From Rhabdophis nuchalis (taxonomy: Eukaryota > Chordata > Lepidosauria > Squamata > Natricidae), in contig CM077647.1 of the NCBI GenBank assembly GCA_039707465.1, forward strand, positions 176,324,663-176,388,662: DNA of 64,000 nt, in the 5' to 3' direction. The position numbers and the translations under genes are program-made. The notes under the pieces were generated by a model. It did not search any database, was not told where the DNA came from, and saw nothing but the letters and a program-made list of their open reading frames with translations. Numbering within the stretch: position 1 is the first letter of the stretch; the number at the start of each line of letters is the position of its first letter. Positions 51,389 to 62,274 of the stretch are shown one piece after another.

Positions 51389-54231
51389 GTGGTTAACACT
51401 GCTTTCACTGGGAGGTCGGGTGGTAAAAAATTGTTCTTAACAATTCTGTTAGAGGGATGCCCCTGCAAGATGGAGATTGATACCAGCTCCACTAAATCCA
51501 TCATTGCATGGGGTACCCTGAAAAAATTGGTTCCCTCTATCTCCATGGAGTGCCTGGGCACCAGTAAATGCAGGCTTAGGGATTATCAAGGGAATGCTAT
51601 TAACATACTAGGCTCTGGGGAATTTGGTGTTGAATATGGCACGTTCAAGGGTACCTTGCCATTGATGGTTGTTGCTGACCCATTGGCTACACTATTAGGG
51701 TTAGATTGGTTTGCCTCTTTGGGTCTGGCTATTTCGGGGGTCAACGAGATCCAACATTCGACCACTGTGGAAGACTTGTTCCAGGAGTTCGCTGATGTTT
51801 TCAGTAACCCATTAGGTAAATATAAAGGTTCTCCTGTTCCTTTTAATCTTGACCCAAGGCTCGTAGAGTGCCATTCGCCCTTTCAGAGAAAAAGTGGACA
51901 AGGAGCTTGATAAGGTAATAGCCCAGGGTTTTTTAGAAGTGGTGGATTACGCCAAATGGGAAACCCCTATAGTGATCCCATTGAAATCAGATGGGTCCAT
52001 TAGGATCTGCGCGGATTACCGTTCGACATTAAACAGGGCGTTACAAGCTAACCCGTACCCGGTTCCAGTGGTGCAGCATCTGCTGCACTCTTTGGGCTGA
52101 GGACAGATCTTTGCTAAGCTCAATTTAGCACAGGCGTATCAACAGCTGCCTGTTGATGATGCTACTGCAGACACCCAAACCATAGTCACGCACCAGGGTG
52201 CGTTCCATTGCAAAAGTCTCCAATTCGGGGTATCTGTGGCCCCCGGTATTTTTCAAAGTATTATGGAGCGATTGCTCCATGGCTTACCGGGGGTCCTTCC
52301 TTATTTTGATGATGTGTTAGTGGCGGCTGATTCATGGGAGGAATTCGTCTCTAAATTGAGAGGAATTCTAGTGCGTTTTAGGGAGGTGGGGCTCCATCTA
52401 AAGAAGGCCAAATGTAAGATTGGAGTTCGTGAGGTTGAATTTTTAGGATTCCAAATTGACGCTTGAGGTATTTATCCGATGCTGTCCAAGGTTGAAGCAG
52501 TCAAATCCGCTCCAGCACCAAAGTCTAAAGTTGAATTGAAGGCTTTTTTGGGGCTTTTGAATTTTTATTCCATGTTTGTACCCCATAAGGCTTCCATGGC
52601 AGAGCCATTACACAGACTGCTCGACAGCTCGGCAGTTTGGAAATGGGGCAGCCATGAGACACGCACCTTTGCGGCTGTCAAGTCCCTTCTGACATCTTTG
52701 GTTGTTTTAATGCAGTACGATACATCCTTGCCGCTGTTGCTGGCCTGTGATGCTTCACTGTTCGGACTGGGAGCTGTCCTGAGCCACCATTATCCCAATG
52801 GCCGAGAGGCTCCTATAGCCTATTTTTCGTGCTCCTTGTCCAAGGCTGAAAGGAATTACAGCCAAGTGGACAAGGAGGCGCTGGCTGCTATAGCTGGGAT
52901 AAAACACTTTCACCATTATTTATACGGTAGACATTTTGTGTTACTAACTGATCACAAGCCTTTGTTAGGGTTATTGGCAGGTGGTCGGCCTTCTCCGGCC
53001 ATTCTGTCCTCCAGAATGTCTCGTTGGACAGTATTCCTGGCCACCTATTTGTATCGTTTGGAATACCGTCCCGGTAAGCAAATGGGGCATGCCGATGCCC
53101 TCAGTAGGTGTCCTTTGACCGAAGTGAAGGTGGAGGAGGCTCAGGAGACGGAGGTCCTCCTGATTGCTGACATGGATTTGCCTTTATCGGCGAGGGACAT
53201 TGCCAGCCACTCTGCAAAAGATTCTTTAATTTCAAATGTGTTGGGTAACAAGGGGGTGGCCGAGGGAGAAGGTTCCGGAGAATGTGCTGCCATACTACCG
53301 TCGGTGGTTAGAGTTATCTGAATTGAGGGGTTGCCTGTTATGGGGTGATAGAGTGGTTGTGCCCCAAATGTTGCGTAACCCTGTTCTCATCCATTTACAT
53401 TTGGGCCACCCGAGCATAGCCAGGATGAAGGCTTTGGGCCGCAGCTATGTCTGGTGGCCCAAATTGGATAGTGATATAACAGATTGGGTATCTTCTTGCT
53501 CACCGTGTCAATTGTCATGCCCCTCACCTCCAGCAGTGCCACCCCGGGCATGGGAGATGCCCCGGGGACCTTGGTCACGAGTTCATATGGACTTTGCGGG
53601 ACCGGTCCAGGGGCATAACATTTTGATATTAGTTGATGCATTTTCTAGGTGGGTAGAACTAGTTCCTATGAGCTCAACCACCTCTGAGGCCACTGTTCAA
53701 GTGTTGCAGCGCATATTTGCTACCCATGGTCTTCCAGACACTATAGTGTCTTATAATGCCCCTCAATTAACACCGGCCACATTCCAAACATTCTTAGCAA
53801 AATTAGGAATCCACCACGCTTCAGTAGCTCCTTACCACCCAGCTAGTAATGGCCGGGCCGAACAAGCCATACGAGCAGCTAAGGAAGCATTGGTAAGAAT
53901 GGGCCCTGGGAACTGGCTTTCTAATGTGTCCACCTACCTACTCATTCAGCATGCGACCCCAAGTCCCAAGACAGGCAAAAGCCCAGCAGAACTCCTTATG
54001 GGATGGCGTTTCAGGATTTTACTAGATCGTTTGCACACCTCAAATGAATCGGATACTCATATAAGGGATGGGGCTAGCATTAGGAATTTTGCCCCTGGGG
54101 ACTGGGTATTTGCACGGAATTTCGGAGGGGAGCCTAAATGGGTCTCTGGACATATTCTCCATGTAACTGGGCCCTGCTCTTACAGGGTCCTGTTAGAGGA
54201 CAGTCGGCAATGGCGGCGCCATGTGGACTAG
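51389..54231 (+). pseudogene. gypsy pol, broken (second copy)
   Basis: Protease 51436-51700, RT with stops at 52098-52100 and 52464-52466, RNase H in 52479-53321, integrase 53236-54231. The integrase zinc-binding His is present (53407-53409), unlike the first copy. The second catalytic Asp is Tyr (TAT 53752-53754). A frame change separates RNase H from integrase. Non-functional. Confidence 0.85.
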
Positions 54232-54246
54232 CTGCGTCGCCGCGAG

Positions 54247-54589
54247 TTGCCAGTGGGTGATGAGTGCAAGGCGCAACCACAACAACAACAACAGTCAGCC
54301 ACGTTCGACAACATACCCCCTGTCACCAGCAAGGCGGAAAGCCCAAGTTCACCCTGCCCACAACTGTCATGTCCGGAGGCGATCTCAGCAGATGACGTAC
54401 CTGTTGCTCCTGACTTTCCAGCATTGGAGGCAGCCCATGATCCACCCGATGCATCACCATCGACCAAAGTGGCGGGGGAAGAATATTCATCTCCAACGGT
54501 GGCCGAGCAGATGCCACAGCGTTCGGGTCGGATCCGCCATAGACCCGCCCATTTGCGAGACTATGTCTGCACAATCCAGGGGGAAAGGG
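54247..54589 (+). pseudogene. gypsy pol C-terminal tail and polypurine tract (second copy)
   Basis: Acidic/proline-rich tail as at 29821, with one extra CAA in the glutamine run. The polypurine tract (about 54578-54589) has one G to A change. Confidence 0.7.
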
Positions 54590-54809
54590 TGCTAAGTCCT
54601 CAGACTTACTAACAAGCACTCCCATTGGGTAAAGTACACAGTTTGGGTGGGAGAATTATAGGTTCTCTATTGGTTAATCGTCTGACAGCTGACTCTATAT
54701 AAGAGCTGTCAGATGGGTGGTTCTTTGTTACAGTTTGGTTCAGTTCGTATTAAACAGTTTAAAGCAGCTCCCTGCCTCCATGTTTTTCCTCAGAGAACAG
54801 TCTTGAGCA
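54590..54809 (+). repeat. 3' LTR of second gypsy element
   Basis: 220 bp, TG...CA, TATATAAG intact, followed by GAATG. Confidence 0.87.
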
Positions 54810-54989
54810 GAATGATTTTAACTAATAATTATTTCACTTGTCCTGGATTTTTGAATGCTGTCAAGACAGAAACTCAGAGCCTCAGCTCTCTGCCCCAAGT
54901 GGAAACTAAGGGACCAACTCTTAGAAATGCAGATTTGGCAATCCATTCAAGAGAGGATATTGTGAACAAAGGTAGGATTAGCTCTCAGA

Positions 54990-55828
54990 TGCACCTGAGG
55001 GCATTACAAGAAGCAATGGGTGGAAAGTAATCAAGGAGAGAAGCAATTTAGAACTGAGGAGAAATTTCCTAACCGATAGGACAATTACAATACAATAGCA
55101 GAGTTGGAAGGGACCTTGGAGGTCATCTAATCCAACTTCCTGCCTAGGCAGGAAACCCTATACCATTTCAGACAAATGGCTATCCAACATCTTCTTGAAG
55201 ACTTGCAGTGTTGGGGCATTCACAACTTCTGGAGACAAGATGTTCCACTGATTAATTGTCCTAACTGTCAGGAAATTTCTCCTCAGTTCTAAGTTGCTTC
55301 TCTCCTTGATTACTTTCCACCCATTGCTTCTTCTTCTGCCCTCAGGTGCTTTGGAGAATAGTTTGACTCCCTCTTCTTTGTGGTAACCCCTGAGATATTG
55401 GAACACTGCTATCATGTCTCCCCTAATCCTTCTTTTTATTAAACTAGGCATACCCAGTTCCTGCAACTGTTCTTCATATGTTGTAGTCTCCAGTCCCCTA
55501 ATCATTTTTGTTGCTCTTCTCTGCACTCCTTCTAGAGTCTTTACATCTTTTCTACATCATGGTGACCATTAATTTCAATACTTGAATTTCAATACTTGAG
55601 GGCATTTTTAATTAATCAGTGGAACAGTTTGCCTCCAGAAATTTTGAATGCCTCAACACTGGAAGTCTTTAAAAAGATGTTAGATAGCCATTTGTCTGAA
55701 ATGGTATAGGGTTTCCTGCCTAGGCATGGGGTTGGACTAGAAGACCTCCAAGGTCTCTTCCAACTCTGCTATTGTATTGTATTATATTATATTAACATGA
55801 ATTTCAATACTTGAGGGCATTTTTAATT
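54990..55828. mobile_element. Nested CR1 LINE 3' ends (unit 3)
   Basis: Counterpart of 840-1678 and 30561-31399 with a few substitutions. Confidence 0.8.
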
Positions 55829-56308
55829 GCCAATGTCCCTTAGATTACTTTCATTAGCATTTGCTCATTTGAAAAAAAAAGTTGAACCACTTATTCTCTC
55901 ACCAAAAACAAAATAATTATATCCTACAGGAATTGTATTTCATTTAGCTAGCCCAAAACCTCAAGGTCTGTGCATAAAGGTATTTAAATTCAGCAACACT
56001 TAATGTATCTATTTGGTGATAAAGTAACTCTTGAACCCCAGGGAGTTTGGCACAATGGGATAAAAATCAGACTCATTCTTACAAGTTTCCTCCCTCCTTT
56101 CTTTTATTCCTGAACATCTGTTCAATCCTAGTGATAGTCAGTGTACAAATTTGACCATGCATGGAACTTCAGATCGAAAACAATGGGATTTCTGATTAGG
56201 TGCATGGTCAGATATAAACCTTGGCTCAATCATTGAATGAACCACTAAAATACAAACTTCCTTATGGACAGGAGACACAAATATTTTCCCTATGACAAAT
56301 GCCTGAAG

Positions 56309-56505
56309 ATGTTGTTACTTCTGATGCTCTTGGTGCAAAAAGCAGTTACTCTGAGCTGCCCTGCGAGCAATATTTTTCCTGTTCCCCATGAGTGGTACCA
56401 GCCTGGTGACCTCATCGTGGGTGGGATGGTGTCTCAGATGATTCACAATGTTTTTGAAATTGAATTTAAAAAACTTCCTCCTCTAAAACGTTATGATTTA
56501 CCACT
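56309..56505 (+). CDS. V2R-3 exon 1
   Basis: Leader [17 protein letters not shown]; then [10 protein letters not shown]. Donor ACT|GTAAGG. Confidence 0.9.
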
Positions 56506-59500
56506 GTAAGGATTGTTTTATATTGTTTTAGTTGTTTCCTAGTATGATTTGATTGCTTATTAGTAACATATGGCTATCGTTAAGTGTTGTATCTTATGAG
56601 TCTTGATGAATGTATTTTTTTTTTCTTTTCATAACTCTTCTTTTAGGAACCAGAGACAAATTAATTTTGTGTCCAGTCACACTTGGCCAATAAAGAATTC
56701 TGTTCTGTTCCATTGTGTTCTATTTTTCTTTCCATTCATTTTCTAAACTGAGCTAGATATCCCAAAATTGCTTCTATGACTAATAGTTTGAGAATAAATG
56801 CATGGCTTTTATATAGTTTGAGAATAAATGCATGGCTTTTATATAAAAATACTCTTGCTTTCTTGTCTTTCAAACATATCTCAAAAAACAAATCATTTTC
56901 TTCTCGTTGTATTAAAGTCTTATTCACCAAATGCATGAAATGAAGGTGTGAGAAGTCTTTTGGAGAAAAATTTTGGAGAACATTTAGAGAGTATAATTAT
57001 CCAGTCTATGCAGTCAAACCCTGCATTACTTACATATATTAAAAGAGTGATACTTGCTGGCTGCATTCTATTTTGTAGAATACAAAATAGAAATACATGC
57101 CATATCTTCAAAAAAAATCACAACTTTGTTCAATACATATTTTTTGCAAATCATGGAAATGCTGTATGTGGTTGAAAATTATAGAACTTATTGAGTGTTT
57201 TACAAAGACTCTCATCTTCTCACTTACAACAGGGACAGAAATGGTTGTTGCTCATATATGAATGCTTTTACCATAATAGAGTGATCAAGTTATTTTGTTC
57301 AATGGGGGGTGTTTAAACTATTTGCAGTGTAATAACCAAATTCTACCAGCACGTCCTCGCCTTGGCCTTTGCTGTGAAGGAGATCAATGAGGACTCCCAG
57401 ATCTTACCTAACATCACTCTTGGGTTCCACATCTATGACAGTTACCACAACCCAAGGATGACCTATCGCACCACTCTGGACCTGCTTTTCAAATCCCAGG
57501 AATTTGTCCCAAACTACAAATGTGATAGCCAGAAGAATCTCATGGCCATCATTGGAGGTTTAGGTCCTGATACATCATCCTTTATGGCAGAAAGTATAAA
57601 TATCTACAAAGTTCCACAGGTAGTTTTGGGTGGACTGAGAGAGAAAATTATTTTGTAATTAATAGTAGATACTAGTTGCTTGCCATTCCTTTCTCCAGGA
57701 ATTCAATTAAATACACATTTATCACCTCTCATCTTTTTTTCCCATACTCAAGGCAATCCAATTGAATCAAAATCTTTTATTACATGTGCTTTGACCGAAA
57801 ACCAGCAATGGGTCACAACTCTTCTTGCTACAATTTGCTTGGTGTACAATAAAAGTAATTTAGTGGGTTTTTAAGCCATTGTTGAAGGATTGGTGCTGTA
57901 GGGTTAATATTTTGCCATGTCATTTTGCAGGACTTCAATTTTGCTCTCTCTTTTTTCTCCTTTCTGCAATTCTACCCACAACTTAAGATGTTGGCTCAAA
58001 AAATGAGTAAAAAAAAATCTAAATCCTTTATTAATTTAAATCACAAATTAAAGTACAAATTAATCTTATTGGAGAGGTTCACCTGATGTTTTGAATTGAC
58101 CACCGATCTATGGTGACATATGAAGGTGTGTGAAGAGGAGGATAGAAAAGGCTGGCTATCACATAGGACATAGAATAATAGAGTTGGAAGGGTCATTAGA
58201 GGTCTTCTTGTCCAATCTTGTCTGCAAGCAGGAGGCCCTATACCATTTCAGACAAATCACGTCCCAGTCTCTTTTGGAAATCCTCCAGTGATGACATCTG
58301 AAGGCAAGTTGTTCCATTGGTTAATTGTTTTCACCATTAGGAAGTTTCTCCCTAGTTCTAGGTTGCTTCTTTCCTTGGTTAGTTTCCATCCATGGTTCTC
58401 ATGTTGCCTTTTGATGCTTTGGAAAATAGTTTGACTCCCTCGTTTTTGTAGGAGCTCCTCAAATATTGGAACACTGCTATCATGTCTCATGGTTTTAGGG
58501 AGGATCTCCTTTCAGTCACTTCTTGAAATCAAAGCTATCAGCATTTTCACTGCTCCCCTCAACTCAGCTCCCAATTCCACCAAATTACCTGACAATAGGT
58601 GACAACTTCCCTTGCTATATCTTGGTTGGGTCTGGAAATAATAACTGAATGTCAAACTCAACTGATTTTGCTGGAAATTGTTGACGTACTGGGGCCACGT
58701 GGTACTTTTGAAGATCTCTATAATAATTGCAGTAAATGAAGAGATGATAAATTCTATTCCTCCAAAAACTCATGGGCATAGTCTTCCATGTATAATTATT
58801 TTATTTTATCTGCTACAAATAAGGGAAGACGGTAATCCAGTAAGTCTAGTTCTTAAGAAAGCTTTCCTTAGGCTGAGAAGAGCTCAAAAACTCAGATACT
58901 TTAGCAAGTTTCCAGATGTTCTAAGGGAATGAACATACTAGAACTCTGTATTAGGAAACTGAGTGTGGTTGTAATCTAGTTATATTTCAGATGGGAAATT
59001 ATTATATCAAGGAATTATAATTGTTTCTCTTTTCAGCAAATGTCATAATCTACATAGAATTGGACAAATGTTCCATGTACGGAGAGCTTCATTGAGTTTC
59101 TATCCCACAGTCTTCTTCATATTTTCACCATGATTTTTATGAGTAACAAACTTCTCTTTTCTGTTTGTTTAGTTGACTTATGGTTCCTTTGCCCAAGAAG
59201 ACTTTCAGATTACTGAGTTATTTCCACTTTATTACATGGTCCCAAAAGAGGAGCATCAATATGGTGGAATTATACAGCTTCTTCTCTATTTTGGATGGAC
59301 ATGGATAGGAGTCTTTGCTTTTGAAAATAAGGAAGAGCGTTTTTTTCAGAAACTGCAGCCATTGCTTTCACAGAACGGGGTCTGTTTAGCTTTCACACAA
59401 AAAATTCCACAATATCTCAACTTGGACAAAATGCCAGAATTGTTAAATTCAATCTCAGTTATTTCTAATAAATTGATGGATCCAAAAGCGAATGTTTTTC

Positions 59501-61742
59501 TTGTCCATGGAGAATCCATCACAATAGTGTGGCTCAGAACAATCATGTTTCTATGGGATCCTGAAAATAAAGAGAGTGCATTATTGAGGAAGGTTTGGAT
59601 CTTGATGAGTCCAATTGATTTTATCCTGATGGGATTCCAAAGGAGATGGGATCTCCAGATGTTCCATGGGGCTCTTTCCTTTACGGTGCATTCCAGAGAA
59701 GTTCGAGGCTTTAAAGAATTTCTTCAAGTCATCCAACCTTCAAACCTTCCCAAAGATGGATTCCTTCAAGAGGTTTGGACGGATTTATTCAATTGTTCAT
59801 TTTCAAATACAGAATTGTCTTCATCTACGATTACTGAAACTTGTACTGGAGAAGAGAAGTTGGAGAATCTACCTGGTCCTCTGTTTGAATTTCAGATGAC
59901 TGGCCAAAGCTACAGCATCTACAATGCTGTTTATGCAGTGGCACATTCTTTGCATGAAGCAGTGAGCTCAAAATCCCAACCGAGAAAGATTAAAAAGGTT
60001 GAATTTCCAAATCTGCAGCCTTGGCAGGTAAACTTTCCTACATTTGCTTCTACCTCTTCCATGTAAAGATTGGCTACAATGGGGGACACAGGTGAACTCC
60101 TGGTGCATCTGGGTTTTTGTCTACAGACACCTTGATTGCATTTAAAATAGTTGTCAATCAGAAGTCCAGCATGGCACATACATGTGATCTGGGCTGAGGT
60201 TGGTTCTATCACCTATGGTGCTGTCTTGTAGCAATCATTTTTCACTACCATGAGAGCTTCAGTAGTTGGAATGCAGGTGAAGAGAGAAGTCACATCATAG
60301 GAAACCATAGAGGCCATCTATGTCAAAATTGAATAGCCCTCTCTCAACACAGGGGGAGGTCGTGGTACACGTTGGTACCAATGATGTTGGGAACGCAAAG
60401 CAATCAGTCCTGGAAACCAAATTCAGGTTGCTAGGAAGAAGATTGAAATCCTGAACTTCCAAGGTAGCATTTTCAGAAGTGCTGCCTGTTCCTCGGGTAG
60501 GACCTACCAGGCAGGGAGGGATACAACATCATCTATCTCCAATCTACAACACAGTCCTTTCAACAGTTCCAAGAAGGCGCTACACCCATTTGGAGCACTC
60601 AGGTGACCCTCATGACTCAGATAAAGCTCCAGATAACCTTAATGACTTGCTGAAAGAATGCAAATGACCACTTTCTGCAAGAAGTATAAATCCTTCCCCG
60701 CCATCTAATCAGAGTTGAAGAAGCTTCTTGGATGAGAAGTGTAACACCTTCAAAGAAAAACCAGAAAGCCCTGTTGCCTCTTGAAAAACCAATGACCTGG
60801 ATGACCGAGAATCTCCAGAGGCAATAATAGATATTGCTATCTAAAATTATCCTCAGCTAGTTCTCTAATGCACTTCCCTTTGGCTCATGAACATTTTAGA
60901 GTTGGGATGTACAGCATTCTCTCTCTATCAATATTCAAGGGGAATGGACCAAATCTCAGTCCTTTTCAGCTGTGACCTCCACCCTTTGAAAGAACTCTAT
61001 GTTCTTTCTCCCTCTCTATCTCCCTCTCTCTATCTCCCTCTCTTCCTCCCCTCTCTCTCCAATTCTCTGTATCTCTGAATGTGTGTCTGTCTCTCTGTCA
61101 ATTGAGTCTCAGAGGATGAAATATGGTTGAAGGAAATTTGTCAGGTTTCAGGATATCAAATACCTTTGTACTAATGAATAACAAACAATGTGGGATGAGT
61201 TTAGATATGGTCCAAATTTGATTATTTGGTTGTTTAAATAGTGAATATAAATTATATCTGAATCAAGTTGTATGATATCAATACCTCATTCTGATTTTGA
61301 TTTGTTACCTGCTGTTCTATTTTTCCTCTGTAAGTAACATTACATTATTTCTAGAACAGACCTGTGTCATTCTCTGAAATATAGATTATCTATATTGTAA
61401 GTGTACTTATTTGATATATGTTAGAGCAATGGGAAGAATGACTAAGTGAAAATTCAAAATACTGGCAATTACTATCCTTTCAACTCTATCTCCCTTTCAT
61501 TCTTTTTCAAGTAGCTCCATTCATTTCTTCAAGGCATTTCTTTCAACAATACAGCTGGGGAGAGAATATTCCTGAATGAGAAAGGAGAAGCAACTGGTGA
61601 ATTCGACATCACCAACTTGATCACTTTCCCAAATAGATCCTTTCAGAGAGTTAGAATTGGAGAGATGGATCCTCAAATTCCCAATGTGAAGGGATTAATC
61701 ATTGATGAAGAGGTGATTGTCTGGCACCCAGCTTTTAACCAG
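56309..61742 (+). CDS. Type-2 vomeronasal receptor, V2R-3 (exons 1-4, cut by window end)
   Basis: Third tandem receptor. Exons 56309-56505, 57328-57619, 59173-60027, 61515-61742; all open with GT-AG joints. Exons 5 and 6 should lie beyond 64000. It is the most divergent of the three. Exon 1 has VT for AP in the leader region, Leu for Ile, and FE for YG. Exon 3 has Asp to Asn, Thr to Pro, Ala to Thr and Gln to Glu. Exon 4 has Gly to Glu and Glu to Asp. Exon 2 is unchanged. Nothing seen suggests inactivation, but completeness cannot be judged. Confidence 0.88.
56506..57327 (+). other. V2R-3 intron 1
   Basis: As in unit 1, plus a local tandem duplication of about 33 bp near 56786-56845 (TTTGAGAATAAATGCATGGC twice) not seen in units 1 or 2. 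Confidence 0.7.
57328..57619 (+). CDS. V2R-3 exon 2
   Basis: Residues identical to units 1 and 2. Confidence 0.92.
58166..58494 (-). mobile_element. CR1 fragment in V2R-3 intron 2
   Basis: Counterpart of 3988-4316. Confidence 0.8.
59173..60027 (+). CDS. V2R-3 exon 3
   Basis: Open, 285 codons. Four substitutions fall within nine bases in codons 5' of AVSSKS (HEA for HQA plus silent changes), next to otherwise sparse differences. Confidence 0.92.
60034..61000. mobile_element. Penelope-like RT fragment and retroelement mosaic (unit 3 intron 3)
   Basis: Counterpart of 35568-36535. The − strand [14 protein letters not shown] piece lies at 60034-60325, then the GTND-type fragment ([11 protein letters not shown] in the + frame near 60362), here frame-broken. 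Confidence 0.55.
61005..61100. repeat. CT-rich microsatellite (unit 3)
   Basis: Counterpart of 6014-6110. Confidence 0.8.
61515..61742 (+). CDS. V2R-3 exon 4
   Basis: 76 codons, TGEFDITN for TGGFDITN and IIDEE for IIEEE. Last coding exon inside the window. Confidence 0.92.
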
Positions 61743-62045
61743 GTGTGGATTCATTTAATCAACTATTCCTTGATATCTTATGATCCCATATTGAACACAA
61801 TCTCTTTAGAAATCTAATAAGTGTTTTTGAAAAAAATGACATATTCTGTACAAATATTGTAAACGATCAAGCATTCATCAAATTTACAAAATAACATTAC
61901 AATTTAAATTCATATTTGGGTTGCATATCCATTTGGAATCACAGGAGTTGTAATCACATATATCTCTTTATCTACCCTGCCATTCTCCAAACACGTCCTT
62001 TGCACATCCTTATAATATCAACATTTTAATGGATAGAATAAATAT

Positions 62046-62274
62046 GCAATAGCTCAATGGTTAAAGACACTGAGCTTGTCAGCTGGATAGCTGAGACCTG
62101 AGCATCATGCAATAGGGTGAGCTCCCATGCCTGCTTCAGCTCCTCCTCACCTAGGAATTCAAAAGCATGCAAATGTGAGTAGATTCATATGTACCACTTT
62201 GGTGGGAAGGTAACAATGCTCCTGGTGCCTTTGGCATATAGCCACATTGACCACATGACCATGGAAAATATCTT
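62046..62274 (+). mobile_element. tRNA-derived SINE, 5' part (unit 3)
   Basis: Ends in GAAAATATCTT (62264-62274), as in the other units, so the large insertion is present in unit 3 too. Confidence 0.75.

Larger units (their letters stand above)
50242..54809 (+). mobile_element. Ty3/gypsy (K02A2.6-like) element, complete but dead, unit 2/3 border
   Basis: Duplicate of 25796-30380 with LTRs at 50242-50466 and 54590-54809. It shares the gag and RT stops but lacks the 1-base deletion near 28140, so the RT/RNase H frame 52479-53321 is open. It has a 21-bp in-frame deletion (after about 51855), and its integrase runs to 54231 because the TAG near the end is TGG. Confidence 0.88.
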
